64,000 bases of DNA, taken from Palaemon carinicauda (Eukaryota; Arthropoda; Malacostraca; Decapoda; Palaemonidae). Shown piece after piece: positions 10,888-22,314 of this stretch (its first letter is position 1; each line of letters begins with the position of its first letter). A model generated the notes under the pieces. That model saw only the letters and a list, made by a program, of their open reading frames with translations. It did no database searches and was not told the origin of the DNA. The DNA lies in NCBI RefSeq assembly GCF_036898095.1, contig NC_090751.1, positions 83,085,018 through 83,149,017 of the forward strand, read 5' to 3'. The position numbers and the translations under genes were made by a program.

Positions 10888-12691
10888 AGCGCAACGTACG
10901 TGAGGCAAAGAGGGCAGCTGACCTGAGGTGGGGTCAGGGACTGAGTCAGTCATATGAAGAGAATACGAAGAAGTTTTGGAAAGAAGTGAAGAGAGTAAGG
11001 AAGGCCGGCGCAAGAATTGAAGAGACAGTGAAAGATGGAAATGGAAGGTTGTTAAAAGGAGAGGAGGCAAGGAAAAGGTGGGCGGAATATTTTGAAAGTT
11101 TGCTGAATGTTGAGGATAATAGGGAGGCAGATATAATTGCTGTTCCAGGTGTTGAGGTGCCAGTGATGGGAGATGAGAATGAGAGAGAGATTACAATAGA
11201 GGAAGTGAGGAGAGCACTAGATGAAACGAGAGTAGGAAAAGCATCTGGTATGGATGGTGTGAAAGCTGAGATGTTGAAGGAAGGGGGTGTGATTGTACTT
11301 GAATGGTTGGTGAGATTGTTTAATATGTGTTTTGTGTTGTCAATGGTACCAGTAGATTGGGTCTGTGCATGTATTGTACCACTATATAAGGGTAAGGGAG
11401 ATGTGCATGAGTGTTGTAATTCAAGAGGTATTAGTTTGTTGAGTGTAGTTGGAAAAGTGTATGGTAGAGTACTGATTAATAGGATTAAGGATAAAACAGA
11501 GAATGCAATCTTGGAAGTACAGGGTGGTTTTAGAAGTGGTAAGGGTTGTATGAATCAGATTTTTACAGTTAGGCAGATATGCGAGAAATATTTAGCAAAA
11601 GGTAAGGAGGTGTATGTTGCGTTTATGGATCTGGAAAAAGCATATGATAGAGTTGATAGGGAAGCAATGTGGAATGTGATGAGGTTATATGGAGTTGGTG
11701 GAAGGTTGTTGCAAGCAGTGAAAAGTTTCTACAAAGGTAGTAAAGCATGTGTTAGAATAGGAAATGAAGTGAGCGATTGGTTTCCGGTGAGAGTGGGGCT
11801 GAGACAGGGATGTGTGATGTCGCCGTGGTTGTTTAACTTGTATGTTGATGGAGTGGTGAGAGAGGTGAATGCTCGAGTGCTTGGACGAGGATTAAAACTG
11901 GTAGGCGAGAATGATCATGAATGGGAGGTAAATCAGTTGTTGTTTGCGGATGATACTGTACTGGTAGCAGACACAGAAGAGAAGCTTGACCGACTAGTGA
12001 CAGAATTTGGAAGGGTGTGTGAGAGAAGGAAGTTGAGAGTTAATGTGGGTAAGAGTAAGGTTATGAGATGTACGAGAAGGGAAGGTGGTGCAAGGTTGGA
12101 TGTCAGGTGGATCAGTTTAAGTACTTGGGGTCTGTTGTTGCAGCAAATGGTGAAGTGGAAGCAGATGTACGTCAGAGAGTGAATGAACGTTGCAAGGTGT
12201 TGGGGGCAGTTAAGGGAGTAGTAAAAAATAGAGGGTTGGGCATGAATGTAAAGAGAGTCCTATATGAGAAAGTGATTGTGCCAACTGTGATGTATGGATC
12301 GGAGTTGTGGGGAATGAAAGTGATGGAGAGACAGAAATTGAATGTGTTTGAGATGAAGTGTCTGAGGAGTATGGCTGGTGTATCTCGAGTAGATAGGGTT
12401 AGGAACGAAGTGGTGAGGGTGAGAACGGGTGTAAGAAATGAGTTAGCGGCTAGAGTGGATATGAATGTGTTGAGGTGGTTTGGCCATGTTGAGAGAATGG
12501 AAAATGGCTGTCTGCTAAAGAAGGTGATGAATGCAAGAGTTGATGGGAGAAGTACAAGAGGAAGGCCAAGGTTTGGGTGGATGGATGGTGTGAAGAAAGC
12601 TCTGGGTGATAGGAGGATAGATGTGAGAGAGGCAAGAGAGCGTGCTAGAAATAGGAATGAATGGCGAGCGATTGTGACGCAGTTCCGGTAG
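10878..12691 (+). pseudogene. LINE reverse transcriptase
   Basis: Positions 10878-12182 carry GKASGMDGVKAEM, SRGISLLSVVGKVYGRVL, QGGFRSGKG, VAFMDLEKAYDRVDR (first palm Asp), GLRQGCVMSPWLFN and the catalytic box LLFADDTVLVAD. This is an unbroken RT palm. A frameshift near 12100 moves the thumb and C-terminal region to 12068-12691 (QFKYLGSVVAANGE, VMYGSELWGM, RWFGHVERM, TRGRPRFGWMDG). The frame also changes from the endonuclease part at about 10880. A single-ORF layout is typical of RTE-like elements. Confidence 0.87.
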
Positions 12692-12964
12692 GCCCTGCTG
12701 CTTCCTCCGGTGCCTTAGATGACCGCGGAGGTAGCAGCAGTAGGGGATTCAGCAGTATGAAGCTTCATCTGTGGTGGAAAATGTGGGAGGTTGGGCTGTG
12801 GCACCCTAGCAGTACCAGCTGAACTCGGCTGAGTCCCTGGTTAGGCTGGAGTAACGTAGAGAGTAGAGGTCCCCTTTTTTGTTTTTATTTTGTTTCTTTG
12901 TTGATGTCGGCTACCCCCCAAAATTGGGGGAAGTGCCTTTGGTATATGGATATGGACATATTCA

Positions 12965-13475
12965 AAGTAAGGTTTCTTATATTCTAGAGGATTTACATTT
13001 GCTTTAAATGCCACAAAAATCGAGTAACTTGTGGTTTGAATAGTAATTTAATATACAGGGTTTTTCGAAGAGGTTTCATAGCCATGGATGGATGTGGAAA
13101 GGCGGTTTTTAAGTTTTTACGAATGTTTTAATCACATCCTTTGCCAAATCACTGTTTAGTGTGTTATGCTGTAGTTACTTTTTCGCTTTCATTGCGAATT
13201 CGTGACCGACTTCTTTATTGGCAAGTGTTCTAACCATAGATATAAAAACGGTACATTATTCAAGTCAAGACCAAATATTTATAAATTTTCGACGTCAGTC
13301 ATGAGATTCAGGGATTTTATCTCGGTAAACAATTGAAGTACAGTATAGTATTATTGCGGTTTTAATTAAGTTTATCAAACCGGTCCCATTTGATTCGCGA
13401 AGCAGATTGTTAGTTTTAGTTTTGTTTCCACATGTAGAGTTGTTGGACAAGCTATAAGCCTGCGGAATATGGTGT
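12965..13475. other. non-coding interval, nothing supported
   Basis: AT-rich DNA after the LINE target-site duplication. No exon, RNA gene or repeat family could be identified. Confidence 0.55.
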
Positions 13476-13479
13476 CTTT

Positions 13480-13990
13480 TACTTTACTTTAAGGGCCGTT
13501 TTCCTGGTCCTATCACGTAAGGGAATTATACTTGCTACAGGACCTACACATTCAGATTATTGGATATTTAGGTATTTTGCATATCACACTGTATCATGGG
13601 TGTTTGTAAAATATACATAATTGAAACACTTGGCGAACAATGTCTTTGTTTCTTCTTGAACGAAATGTCTCTTATTTATGATTTCTAGAATTTGAATTTT
13701 TTCGTTACCAACAGATTATTTACATAACTGCTATTTTATATCCTTAATATCCACGGTCCGTATTTTCTGTTACTCTTCAATTACAAATCATAATCATATA
13801 TTAGAATTTACTGTAATTATGATCAGCTTTGTTCAAAAATTTTTGTTGCGATTTATATTTAATTTGTGGCGTGATTTCATGACATTTCCCGCATATTTTA
13901 TCATCAGTCTTCAACTTTCAATCTTTTTTTTTCAAAATATCCATATCTTTGACAGTAGTAGCAGGTGATCTCATGGTACCTATCCCGTAT
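13480..13990 (-). mobile_element. CR1/L2-like LINE 3' fragment, copy 1
   Basis: This segment is the diverged relative of 16690-17755. Both carry the block TTTACTTTAAGGGC...CTGGTCCTATCACG...ACAGGACCTAC, then an AACACTTG...TTTCTTCTTGAACGAAAT block, and both end with an ATATCCATA-type stretch leading to AGCAGGTGATC-CATGGTACCT. In copy 2 these last blocks code for ORF1 zinc-knuckle sequence on the minus strand. No frame is open here. The interval 13990-15300 holds only small ORFs without support and a short (TTGA)n at about 14985-15005. Confidence 0.6.
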
Positions 13991-15304
13991 GTTTTAACAA
14001 TGGGTATAAATAGGTAAAATATTTAAAGTATTGTTACCTAGACAAATCATAAGAAGCTAGGGAGCAAATATATATTTTATAAGTGATAAATTTCATGACA
14101 TTTTGGTTTACTCTATAACTTCAGCATAATCATTAAATATCATTGCTATTCTAAGTTTATTAGTTAGTTTTGTGAGTTCTTTTCTATATATCAAGTTGTT
14201 GTACAATGTGTCATTTGTACAATGTTCTGTGAAATCTCGGTGATGGGTAGGCTATATGGCATTTGCTCGTGCACAGCGTATAAATACATTCGCTCTATCA
14301 TCTCGTTGGGTAATTGTTTACACCACTACGCTCTCCATTTACTCCAAAATAATGCAATCCTGCAGTTCTTATCTTCTTGCACAGTAATTAGGTGGTTATT
14401 TAAATTCTGGGAAAGCAATAATTAGCCAGATATGTTAAGGAAGGGGTTATAAAAAGAAAATAGCTCGGTTTCCTCACTAAACGACTTGGAACTGACATGT
14501 CAACATAGTCACCCAAACAGAATTCGTGATGCCATCGTACATGAACAGAAGTTCGTGACGCCAGCGTACATATGATATACTGTATATTCAAAATATACTT
14601 AATTTAAAATGGATTAATTACTCAAAAGTGTCCATAAATATGCCTTTCCTCGATCGTGACGTCATTCCTCGATCATGACTTCATAATTGTAGGCGTTTCT
14701 CATTTCCGATTTTAAAACCCCAAGTTTTTCCTCCAGAATTTACTATAATGAATATATTTACTGTTTTTACCTTCGCGGTCCTCTTCATTTACAAACCTTT
14801 TGTCTTTTAGTTCCCCATTACATTGCAATAAAATTCTAAAACTTATACTTGCTATTTTTGCTTTTAAAAGTAACGATAAAGATTTAGTTAAAGCGTGACC
14901 TTGTTCCTGGATGGTTGATCCATCCTGTCTTAAAAACCGCTAATTTCTCTATTGCAAAGGTTAGGCGGGAGAGTGAGTGAGTAATTGATTGATTGATTGA
15001 TTGATATATAATTCTTTCAAGGACTCGACGTGTTTTTTGAGACCTAAAATTTAATCTCGAATGGCTAAATTTGATTTTTGTCATATTTGGCTCCTGCAAG
15101 AATATTCTAAATGAATAAACGGCTAATTTTGAACGTAATTTATATGATTCAATATCATGACATATGCATGAAAAGTTTTTTGTTAAGAAAAAAATAAATC
15201 CTTAATTATATTCACATCATCAACGATCATGAATAAAGACGGTAAGGAATAACTTACTTTTTTGGCAAGAGCTCCTCTTAATTATGTAAGTACGGTAATT
15301 ATTT

Positions 15305-15870
15305 ACTTTACTGGACTTGAAGAGCTGTTTTTTCCGGTCCTGTACAACAGGGGAACCCTACTCTCTACAGGATCTCCAATCATTTTATCATTAGTAGCCT
15401 ATTAGTTCCATGTGCAAATTACTTTACTTTTTTTACTTTAAGGGTTGCTTACCTGGTCCTATACAGCAGGGGAACCCTACTCTCTACAGGACCTCCACGG
15501 TTGTTTTATGATGTTCATTCGGGAGCATTTAACATTTCACAGTGCGTAATGTTCGCTTACTGTTAGATCGTCACTATCGAAGCAATCTCGTGGGAGCTTT
15601 TTGTATAGTCTCGGGGCCGCATATTTAAAGGCTCTAGAGCTTACAGTAAACATGTATCTAGGTTCTGATAGTTAGTAACCATCTGTAACTATTCTCGTGT
15701 CAGGACGATTTTTTGGCTGCACAAATATGCAGCAGTTCTCTTTGATATTTTGAACGACCGGTTCTGATAACTTGATGGGTTATTGTATTTATTATAAACT
15801 CAATTCTCGCTTTAATCGGCAGCCAATTCAGATCAATTAGTATAGGAGTGATCCTTTCTGTAGGTGGGAC
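15305..15870 (-). mobile_element. CR1/L2-like LINE 3' fragments, copies 2 and 3
   Basis: Two tandem 3' ends of the same family lie here. Each has a TTTACTTTA block followed by GGTCCTGTACAACAGGGGAA or a close variant, then CCCTACTCTCTACAGGA (15308-15380 and 15420-15500). The second continues to about 15870 with a degenerate minus-strand RT C-terminus, recognisable by the segment that in the better copy reads LHWLPVKARIKYK. All frames are broken. The repeat-proximal 3' end has been reused at least four times within 4 kb. Confidence 0.6.
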
Positions 15871-16604
15871 ACCTTTTATCCTCTGTTTATTATGTTTTGT
15901 AATTTCTTAATTTGTACTTATGGTATATTGTAACAGATTATCACTAAGCAATGGGATTCGTTAGAGGAAAACAGGATTTAAGCAATCAAAGTAATCTCAA
16001 TGACTTGATGTACTGTAATGGAAGGTGAGATAATTTCGTCCACCATTTCGTTTATTGAATTGTCCTGTCTCTTATCATTCATGGCAATAGGAATATGACT
16101 TCACATATATAGTTTATTTCCTTTCCTCGATGGGCTATTTTTCCTCCTCCTCCACATAGGGTTGTAAGTTAGCTATCGATAAATAATAATTAACTTTATC
16201 CCTCCTTCATCTCGCCTTCCTCTTCAGGCTGACATAAGTCTTTTTATGCTCTAGATATGAAACATGTTTGATGTTCCTGTTTTTTAAATATTTTTAATGG
16301 TTATTTCTCATATGTCCTTATTTCCTTTCCTCACTGGGTTATTTTCCCCTGTTGGAGCCCTTGGGTTTATAGCATCCTGATTTTCCAACTAGGATTGTAG
16401 CTTAGCTAGTAATAACAACACCCAGACCTCGGTGACACACCCATCTATGCCCAAAAGACTTCATCATTACTAAATCTTTGCGCTAAATTATTCAACATGT
16501 AAATTGCTTTACATATTCCAAGGTTTTAACTAAGTGGAACTAGCTAGAACCAAACATGCAGGGCATCCATAATTGTGAAGTGGCACTTAACTGGTAATGC
16601 TCTT

Positions 16605-17990
16605 TACTTTACTTACTTTACTTACTTTACTTGAGCTACTTTCCCTCTCGCTCACGGGCTGTCAACGCAAGAGTTTGTGTCTTGCTCTTGGCAAGGCAAT
16701 TTTAAACAAACGAACGGCTGCTTTCCTGGTCCTATCACGCAGAACCCTATTCACTACAGGACCTACAAATTGAGTTCATCGTATATATTCTTAGCTATTT
16801 TGCATATCACTGTATAACTGGCATTTATTGTCAAATCAACATTATCGGAACACTTGAACAACAAGAAAGTCTTTAGTTTTTCTTGAACGAAATATTTTTT
16901 TCTTTATCAAAGTTTGAGTATTTACATAGCCGCAATTTATGACATCCTTCGTATCAATGGTCCGTATTTTCCGCTTATCTCTTAAATTTCAAATTATAAG
17001 CTTTGGAATTTCTTGAAGTCAGTATATGATACATTAGGTTTGTTCATCTTGATTCATTTTATACATTTCACCTGTTGTTACTTGTTACTTGTTTGGGGTT
17101 TAAATCCAACCCTCCACTGAAGTCGAGTGAACTACTTCTCGGGCGGGTCCATATCAATCATTTAACGAAACATTTTCATTATAACTTATACAATTCTTTG
17201 ATTGTAGCATCTTCCAAATCATATGATCTTGTGAAAGTAATGTCTTTGGTTTCTTCTTAAATTCAATTTCTCCCTTTAAGTCCTTCATTTCAGTTGGCAG
17301 TTTATTATAATGTCTAGGCGCACAGTAGCTGAAAGCCCTTTCACCAAATTTACTATTTGTTCTTGGTTCAGATAGTCTATGTTTGTCACTCATGTGTCTT
17401 ATGGTAACATTTGTATCTAGTTCTAGTTTTTTCAGGCATTCTTTTAGATATTTTGGTTCAGTATCTTAAACGTTAGTAAGAGTAGCTTGTATTTGATTCT
17501 CGCCTTTACCGGCAGCCAGTGTAATTTGATTAGTGCAGGGGTAATTCTATCCCTATTGTGTAGTCCTTTTATTAATCTAGCGGCTCTGTTTTGTACTATG
17601 AATTTCCTTCCGTTGATAATTTGGTTACATTCCTTGGTGGCGTGGTCTCCTGAACATTTACCGCATACATTATCATAGTCTAGATTAGAAATTGCAATAT
17701 TTTTTCCAAGTGTCCATACCTCTGACAATGGTAGCAGGTGATCGCATGGTACCTAAGTACCTCATCGCAACAGAACTTGTCACCATTATCATGAATAGCC
17801 TTCCGAACTTCAGAATCGCATTTCAACTAGAAGTTGGTAGTCTCACCTGAAGTACTTTTCTTGTATACAAGACTTATCTTCTGTTCTACATTTTTATCTG
17901 ATCCAGGCAACGATTACTTAGAATAAAGGCATTCAATACTTTATCTTCACCAGTGTATACTTTGCATATCAACAATTTCGGTTTTAATTT
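16605..17990 (-). mobile_element. CR1/L2-like LINE fragment joining ORF1 zinc knuckles to the RT C-terminus
   Basis: The minus strand reads, from 17755 down, two zinc-knuckle-like blocks (CYHCQRYGH in one frame, CGKCSGDHATKEC in another). Directly after these come INGRKFIVQNRAARLIKG, ITPALIKLHWLPVKARIKYK and, at 17393-17154, RAFSYCAPRHYNKLPTEMKD, which are C-terminal motifs of CR1/L2-type RT ORFs. The 3' UTR block with GGTCCTATCACG follows at 16720-16760. ORF1 knuckles lying against the RT tail mean most of ORF2 has been deleted. A 61-codon frame at 18169-17984 may be more ORF1. Dead copy. Confidence 0.65.
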
Positions 17991-18409
17991 ACCAATTCTT
18001 CTCGTATCGGTATCACCAACCATGGTTTGAATCTTGTTTGCTGATTCCTCTCTCTTTTAACCAGTGAAGTTTCCAACACTATTTCCCTTTGAGGTTGATC
18101 TCGTATCAAGAATTGGTATTTCCTTTCAGTGGTTATAGTTGATGCTTTAGTTGATTTAATTACTAGCAAGGGTTTCCTTTAATTTTGTCAGCGTATGTAA
18201 ATTTCTTATTTTTGGGGACCCATCGGTGTATGGAGTGTTTACTTAATTTATTCCACCTTCTCATTAGTACTTAATTTTTTTCACCTTCTCATTAGGATCA
18301 TTTCTTTTCGGCTCGGTAATCTGAGTGGAATTTGTTGCATCAGCAGTAAGCGCAGCGAGATGATTTTCCAATTCAGCAATTCTCCTTTTGTTATTCTATA
18401 GGGGAATGG

Positions 18410-18490
18410 GACCTTTGATCGCAGTCATTTGGGCACGACCCTTTAGGCGCCGCCTGATAGTTGGGCACGGCCGTTTGGGCGCCATCTAAA
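18410..18490. repeat. short GC-rich direct repeat
   Basis: Two near-identical segments, GGGCACGACCCTTTAGGCGCC and a close variant, sit about 40 bases apart in AT-rich DNA. Function unknown. The following interval 18500-19750 has no supported gene; it may include the 3' non-coding region of the element fragment at 19755-20330. Confidence 0.45.
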
Positions 18491-19754
18491 CCAGCCATAT
18501 ATTAGGAATCTTTGTTTTTTATATACATTCCTTATCATTCAAAACTTTTATTAAAGAGTAAAAATTTATCAATATATTCATAACCATTCAAAGCTTTTAA
18601 CTTTCATTTGATAGGATGTGTGTTAAATTCGTATTTCAGTCGACGGTGGGTTGCCTTATAGTCCGTGGGCTGAGGGGGCTCACCTTGCACTCCCCCCCCC
18701 TTAAAATTGACAAAAGTGCATTTAGGTAGTAGCATTTGATCCATATTTTCATTTTTTAATGTTCCCAATTTTGGGGTAGGGGAAACCTAATTAGTCATAA
18801 CTCCGGACTGAATGGTCAGAGAAAGATAAATGACATATCAAAATGTTTGCTTTGGGTCTCTCTAACAGATAAAATAGACAATTTGCAATTATATTTAATA
18901 ATTAGGTCACCAGAGGTCAAAATGTCACCAAATTTGGGGTCAAGTGAAAATTTTAGGCACCTCCATAAATGTAACCCCAGGACCAGCCAGACCAATATCT
19001 GATGACCTTTTCTGCCTTATTTCCTCTCTAGAGACCTCAAAAAATAGAATGATACCCATTAAATATACTTATTGGCCAAATCATGGAAATGAGATGTTAT
19101 GTAAAAATGTCAATTTTCAAATTTGTCGTTTTTTTTTTTGCCTCGAAATCGTAAAAACTGATAAAACTCATAACTCTTCTCATAGAGGGGCTACGGAAAT
19201 TATTTTGGTGTGTTTTCCCAGGTTTTGGGGGTCAGAGAATCCAAAAAAAAAGAATTCTCAACAATGTCAATTAATTACATCATGCTGATGGTCGACACTC
19301 TGGACGCCGTAATTTTGACTTGGCTATAACTCCTCCATGAATGCAGCAAGAGAGATGATATTCGTCTCCTCACCCAGGTTCTTGAGATCACAGCATCCAA
19401 TAAAGGCAGTCTCAACAAGTCTGTCAGTAAATTTGGGGAAAATCACATAAATCAACAACAGAAATGCTTTATTTGAAGGTTACGAAAATCACGAATGAAA
19501 TAAATAAAACTGTACATGAATGTACAATATACTTATATGATGCAAGACCTCATTGGGAAAATTCTCACTGTGTTGCTTTGGACTACAGAAAAAAGTCAAC
19601 CTATGCAAGGTATAAAGTTTGATAGTCTACTTGGGTACCTTTGGGTCCACTTTTAATTAATGGAAAGGCAATTATTGGAAATATCTTGTGATACAAGGGA
19701 GGTCCTTGGTCCTTCGACCCTGGAATCTACCATCTTGTTACTTGAAACTTTCTT

Positions 19755-20330
19755 AGTCCAAGTCGGACCCACTATCATCACTTTCATAGTCATCAAAATT
19801 TCCATCACTTTCATTGTTTTCATCTAGGCTTTCATCATCAGACGTCTCATCATCGTCCATCGTCTCAAGTATATCAGCCATACTTGTAGAAAGTGCAGTT
19901 CCCTTGAACCAACAGGGTTCTAGATTTTCATCCTTCATTATCCAACCATGACCCACAGCTGGATGAGGGACCTCAGGTTTGAGATAATGTGCACGTTTCC
20001 ATATCGCAACCTGATAGTTCACCTCCTGATATGCTCATTTAGACACTCTTGGTGGCTGAAGAGATGAAAAATCAACATTCTTCTTTGAATCCAGCGACTG
20101 CCCACAGCACGTTAACTCGAGCATTTGGTATCGAAGCTGGTCAACCTCCTTTGTCTTAGTTTTGGCAGAATACATGGTGCAGGTGAAATCCTCAAGAGCA
20201 AGGAATATTTCATTGGTTGCCTCCCATGACTCCCCTAGGCAACTGAAGACTTCTTGGTACTTTGGGCATTTCTGTAGAATTCGCAGCGGTTTTAACTTGA
20301 CAATTCCTTTAAAGGCACTGGTCATATCGC
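19755..20330 (-). pseudogene. repeat-associated metazoan protein of unknown function, C-terminal part
   Basis: Two minus-strand open stretches share one frame, 20325-20035 and 20022-19753, separated by a single TGA at 20037-20035. The order of recognisable blocks is FKGIVKLKPLRILQKCPKYQ, a GESWEATNEIF helix, LEDFTCTMYSAKTK, DQLRYQML, then VNYQVAIWKRAH, a GHGWIMKDENLEPCWF block and a long Asp/Glu/Ser tail (about 45 residues). This matches, from memory, the C-terminal half of a family found in many copies in cnidarian, mollusc and crustacean genomes. Here the acidic tail stands where other members have a Cys-rich end. The N-terminal half is missing, so it is a truncated mobile or retrocopied unit. 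Confidence 0.6.
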
Positions 20331-20339
20331 ATCTACTGA

Positions 20340-21924
20340 ATGCATGCAGACTAAGGAAAGCAGACCAAGGACAGCGGCAATTTTACCCTACTTTATCAGA
20401 TTGTATGGGTTGGTGACCGTAATGTCACTCTACGTCAATATCCTCGTTTTTAAAACTGTAAATACCTGGCAACATTTATTCCATGGTTTTTTCCTTTTTT
20501 TACTGCAAACTTTTAAATTTCGAAATTATAACAAAATTCGCATCTCATCTACTCTCTGCCTTTTCCCTTCTCAGATATGGACGTAGCTTAGTCCAGTTTT
20601 GCCTGACATGAGACAGAACTGTCAAAAGGCATTTTATATTTCTTGGGAGAGAAATTTCTTCCTGAGCTATCATCCCCAACTGGTGTTCTGTAATATAAAG
20701 GTAAAATTTGTAACTGATATAGTTCAATATTCATATAAACAAATACATTTTTATTTAGAGTAATCGTCGGTTTGTTGAAGTAATCCATATGTCTATCCAG
20801 GTTTCAATACTCGATGACTTTATGAAAGTCTACTGTAATATTTGACTGTGATTTCGAAATAAAAGTTTATTTCATAATTACCTGTGTCGTGTTCAAATTT
20901 CAAATATATTTATTGAAATAGGTTAGTTTTCTCTCTTGTAAGTGAGTTTTTAGCTTAAAGATTTGTTAGTTTGACAAGCAAATAGGTATTTTCCTTGCAA
21001 TGCGACAATAAGCAATAAAAACTGCAATTGACAACTGCCAGTATATGCAGCTTATAATGTAGAAGTAGGCTACAAGTCTTTAAGACGATGTGAGTGGAGA
21101 ACTTAAAAATAATGCCATTTTGATAGTAAGCAACTTACAACTTTGGCAGTGTTATAGTTTGCGATCAAATACGTATAGAAAGCACCCAAGTTTAATCTCT
21201 TACTCCAAACATTATTAAATGAACTGTAAGTTGACTTGGATTCATAGTTAAAACACTAAAAATGAATATATAAAATTATTTAATTCCCATTATCTATCTA
21301 TCTAAACCGAGAACAAGACTTAATACATTTTAAGGGGACCCTGTCAGTTTCGTTTCAGTAAAACCAAAGGCAGGCGAATTTCTGCTTTATTGTAACCCTA
21401 AAATATTTAAATAACTGTATTTGAAGACATTTTCTTTATTACAGAGATATTGCATTAGGGTTTATGCATTTGAGCAATGTGTAACAGGCATTGGGGAGTG
21501 AATTTTCTTTTGTTCCATTAACTAAAATAGTTATAAAATCTTGATCAAAAGTTGTCAGTAACTTCAGTATTTCACTCTTTACTTATTCCAAACTAGAATT
21601 TTGAATATATTTACATGTCAAAATAATAAGCATATGGATTAAAAAACGCATTTCATTGTAAAAACAAGACATCTTTAGTATTTTTGCTTTTTAGCTTTGT
21701 AAAACATGGTTATTTTAAGCACAATAGCTATCCATACTAATAATTATATAATTTTTGAACATATATCAAAATAATATGCTTTCCCGACTCAAGGGGAAGG
21801 ATGGAGGTTTCTTCCACTTCAGTTTGACAGTCAGTCTGTGGCTGGCTTTCCTGTGTGGTTTATCACTTGATATTACATGCATCACTGGATGCGGGGGTTT
21901 TATTCCCATCGTCATCTATTAACG
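20340..21924. other. non-coding interval, nothing supported
   Basis: AT-rich DNA with no exon, RNA gene or repeat family visible. Short frames at 20344-20586 and 20545-20788 have no supporting motifs. Confidence 0.55.
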
Positions 21925-21943
21925 TTTTTTTTTCAATATTAAT

Positions 21944-22097
21944 CTTACCCGATGATCATGTAGCTGTCAACTCCGTTGCCCGACAGAAATCTACGGTCGG
22001 GATACGCCAGCGATCGCTTATACAGGTGGGGGTGTACTCACCAGCGCCATCTGTGGTCAGGTACTCCAGTACTTCTTGTCAACAAGACCTCAATTTT
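21944..22097 (+). repeat. DIRS-A left inverted terminal repeat
   Basis: Begins CTTACCCGATGATCATG and ends AACAAGACCTCAATTTT. It is the reverse complement of 28224-28377 without a visible difference over 154 bases. The outer flank CAATATTAAT (21934-21943) is not repeated at the right end but is complemented in the internal region at 28100-28117. Confidence 0.93.
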
Positions 22098-22314
22098 TCC
22101 TCTGTCGTGCCGCCGGCAAGACCTACATGGATACGCTGTTGATTTTGGAGTCTTTTGTTCACGGTTTTGGTGAAGTATTTGCTCTAAAATTTAGCCTTCG
22201 CTGTACAGGAAGCTTTTCCCTTAGCTTAGATAGCTTTTGGAATTAATTTGATTTATTGGTTAACGATCTTTGCTTTACTTTGGAATTCCCCCTTGACTGT
22301 TCCCTAAATTCAAG

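Larger units (their letters stand above)
9602..12955 (+). mobile_element. near full-length RTE-like LINE with 9-bp target-site duplication
   Basis: The 5' end starts with a GC-rich hairpin, TGCCCCC-N9-GGGGGCA (9602-9624), followed by a structured leader to about 9730. An endonuclease/RT open region then runs to 12691, followed by a 3' region with the hairpin CCCCCAAAATTGGGGG near 12914-12930 and a TATGGATATGG-type terminus. ACATATTCA occurs at 9593-9601 and again at 12956-12964, immediately flanking both ends. This is a good target-site duplication, so both ends are defined and the copy is about 3.35 kb. Frameshifts and one stop inactivate it. Confidence 0.88.

Noticed and set aside
20035..20037. 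In-frame TGA as a possible selenocysteine codon
   Set aside because: The element fragment is truncated, there is no SECIS evidence and a simple nonsense change explains it.
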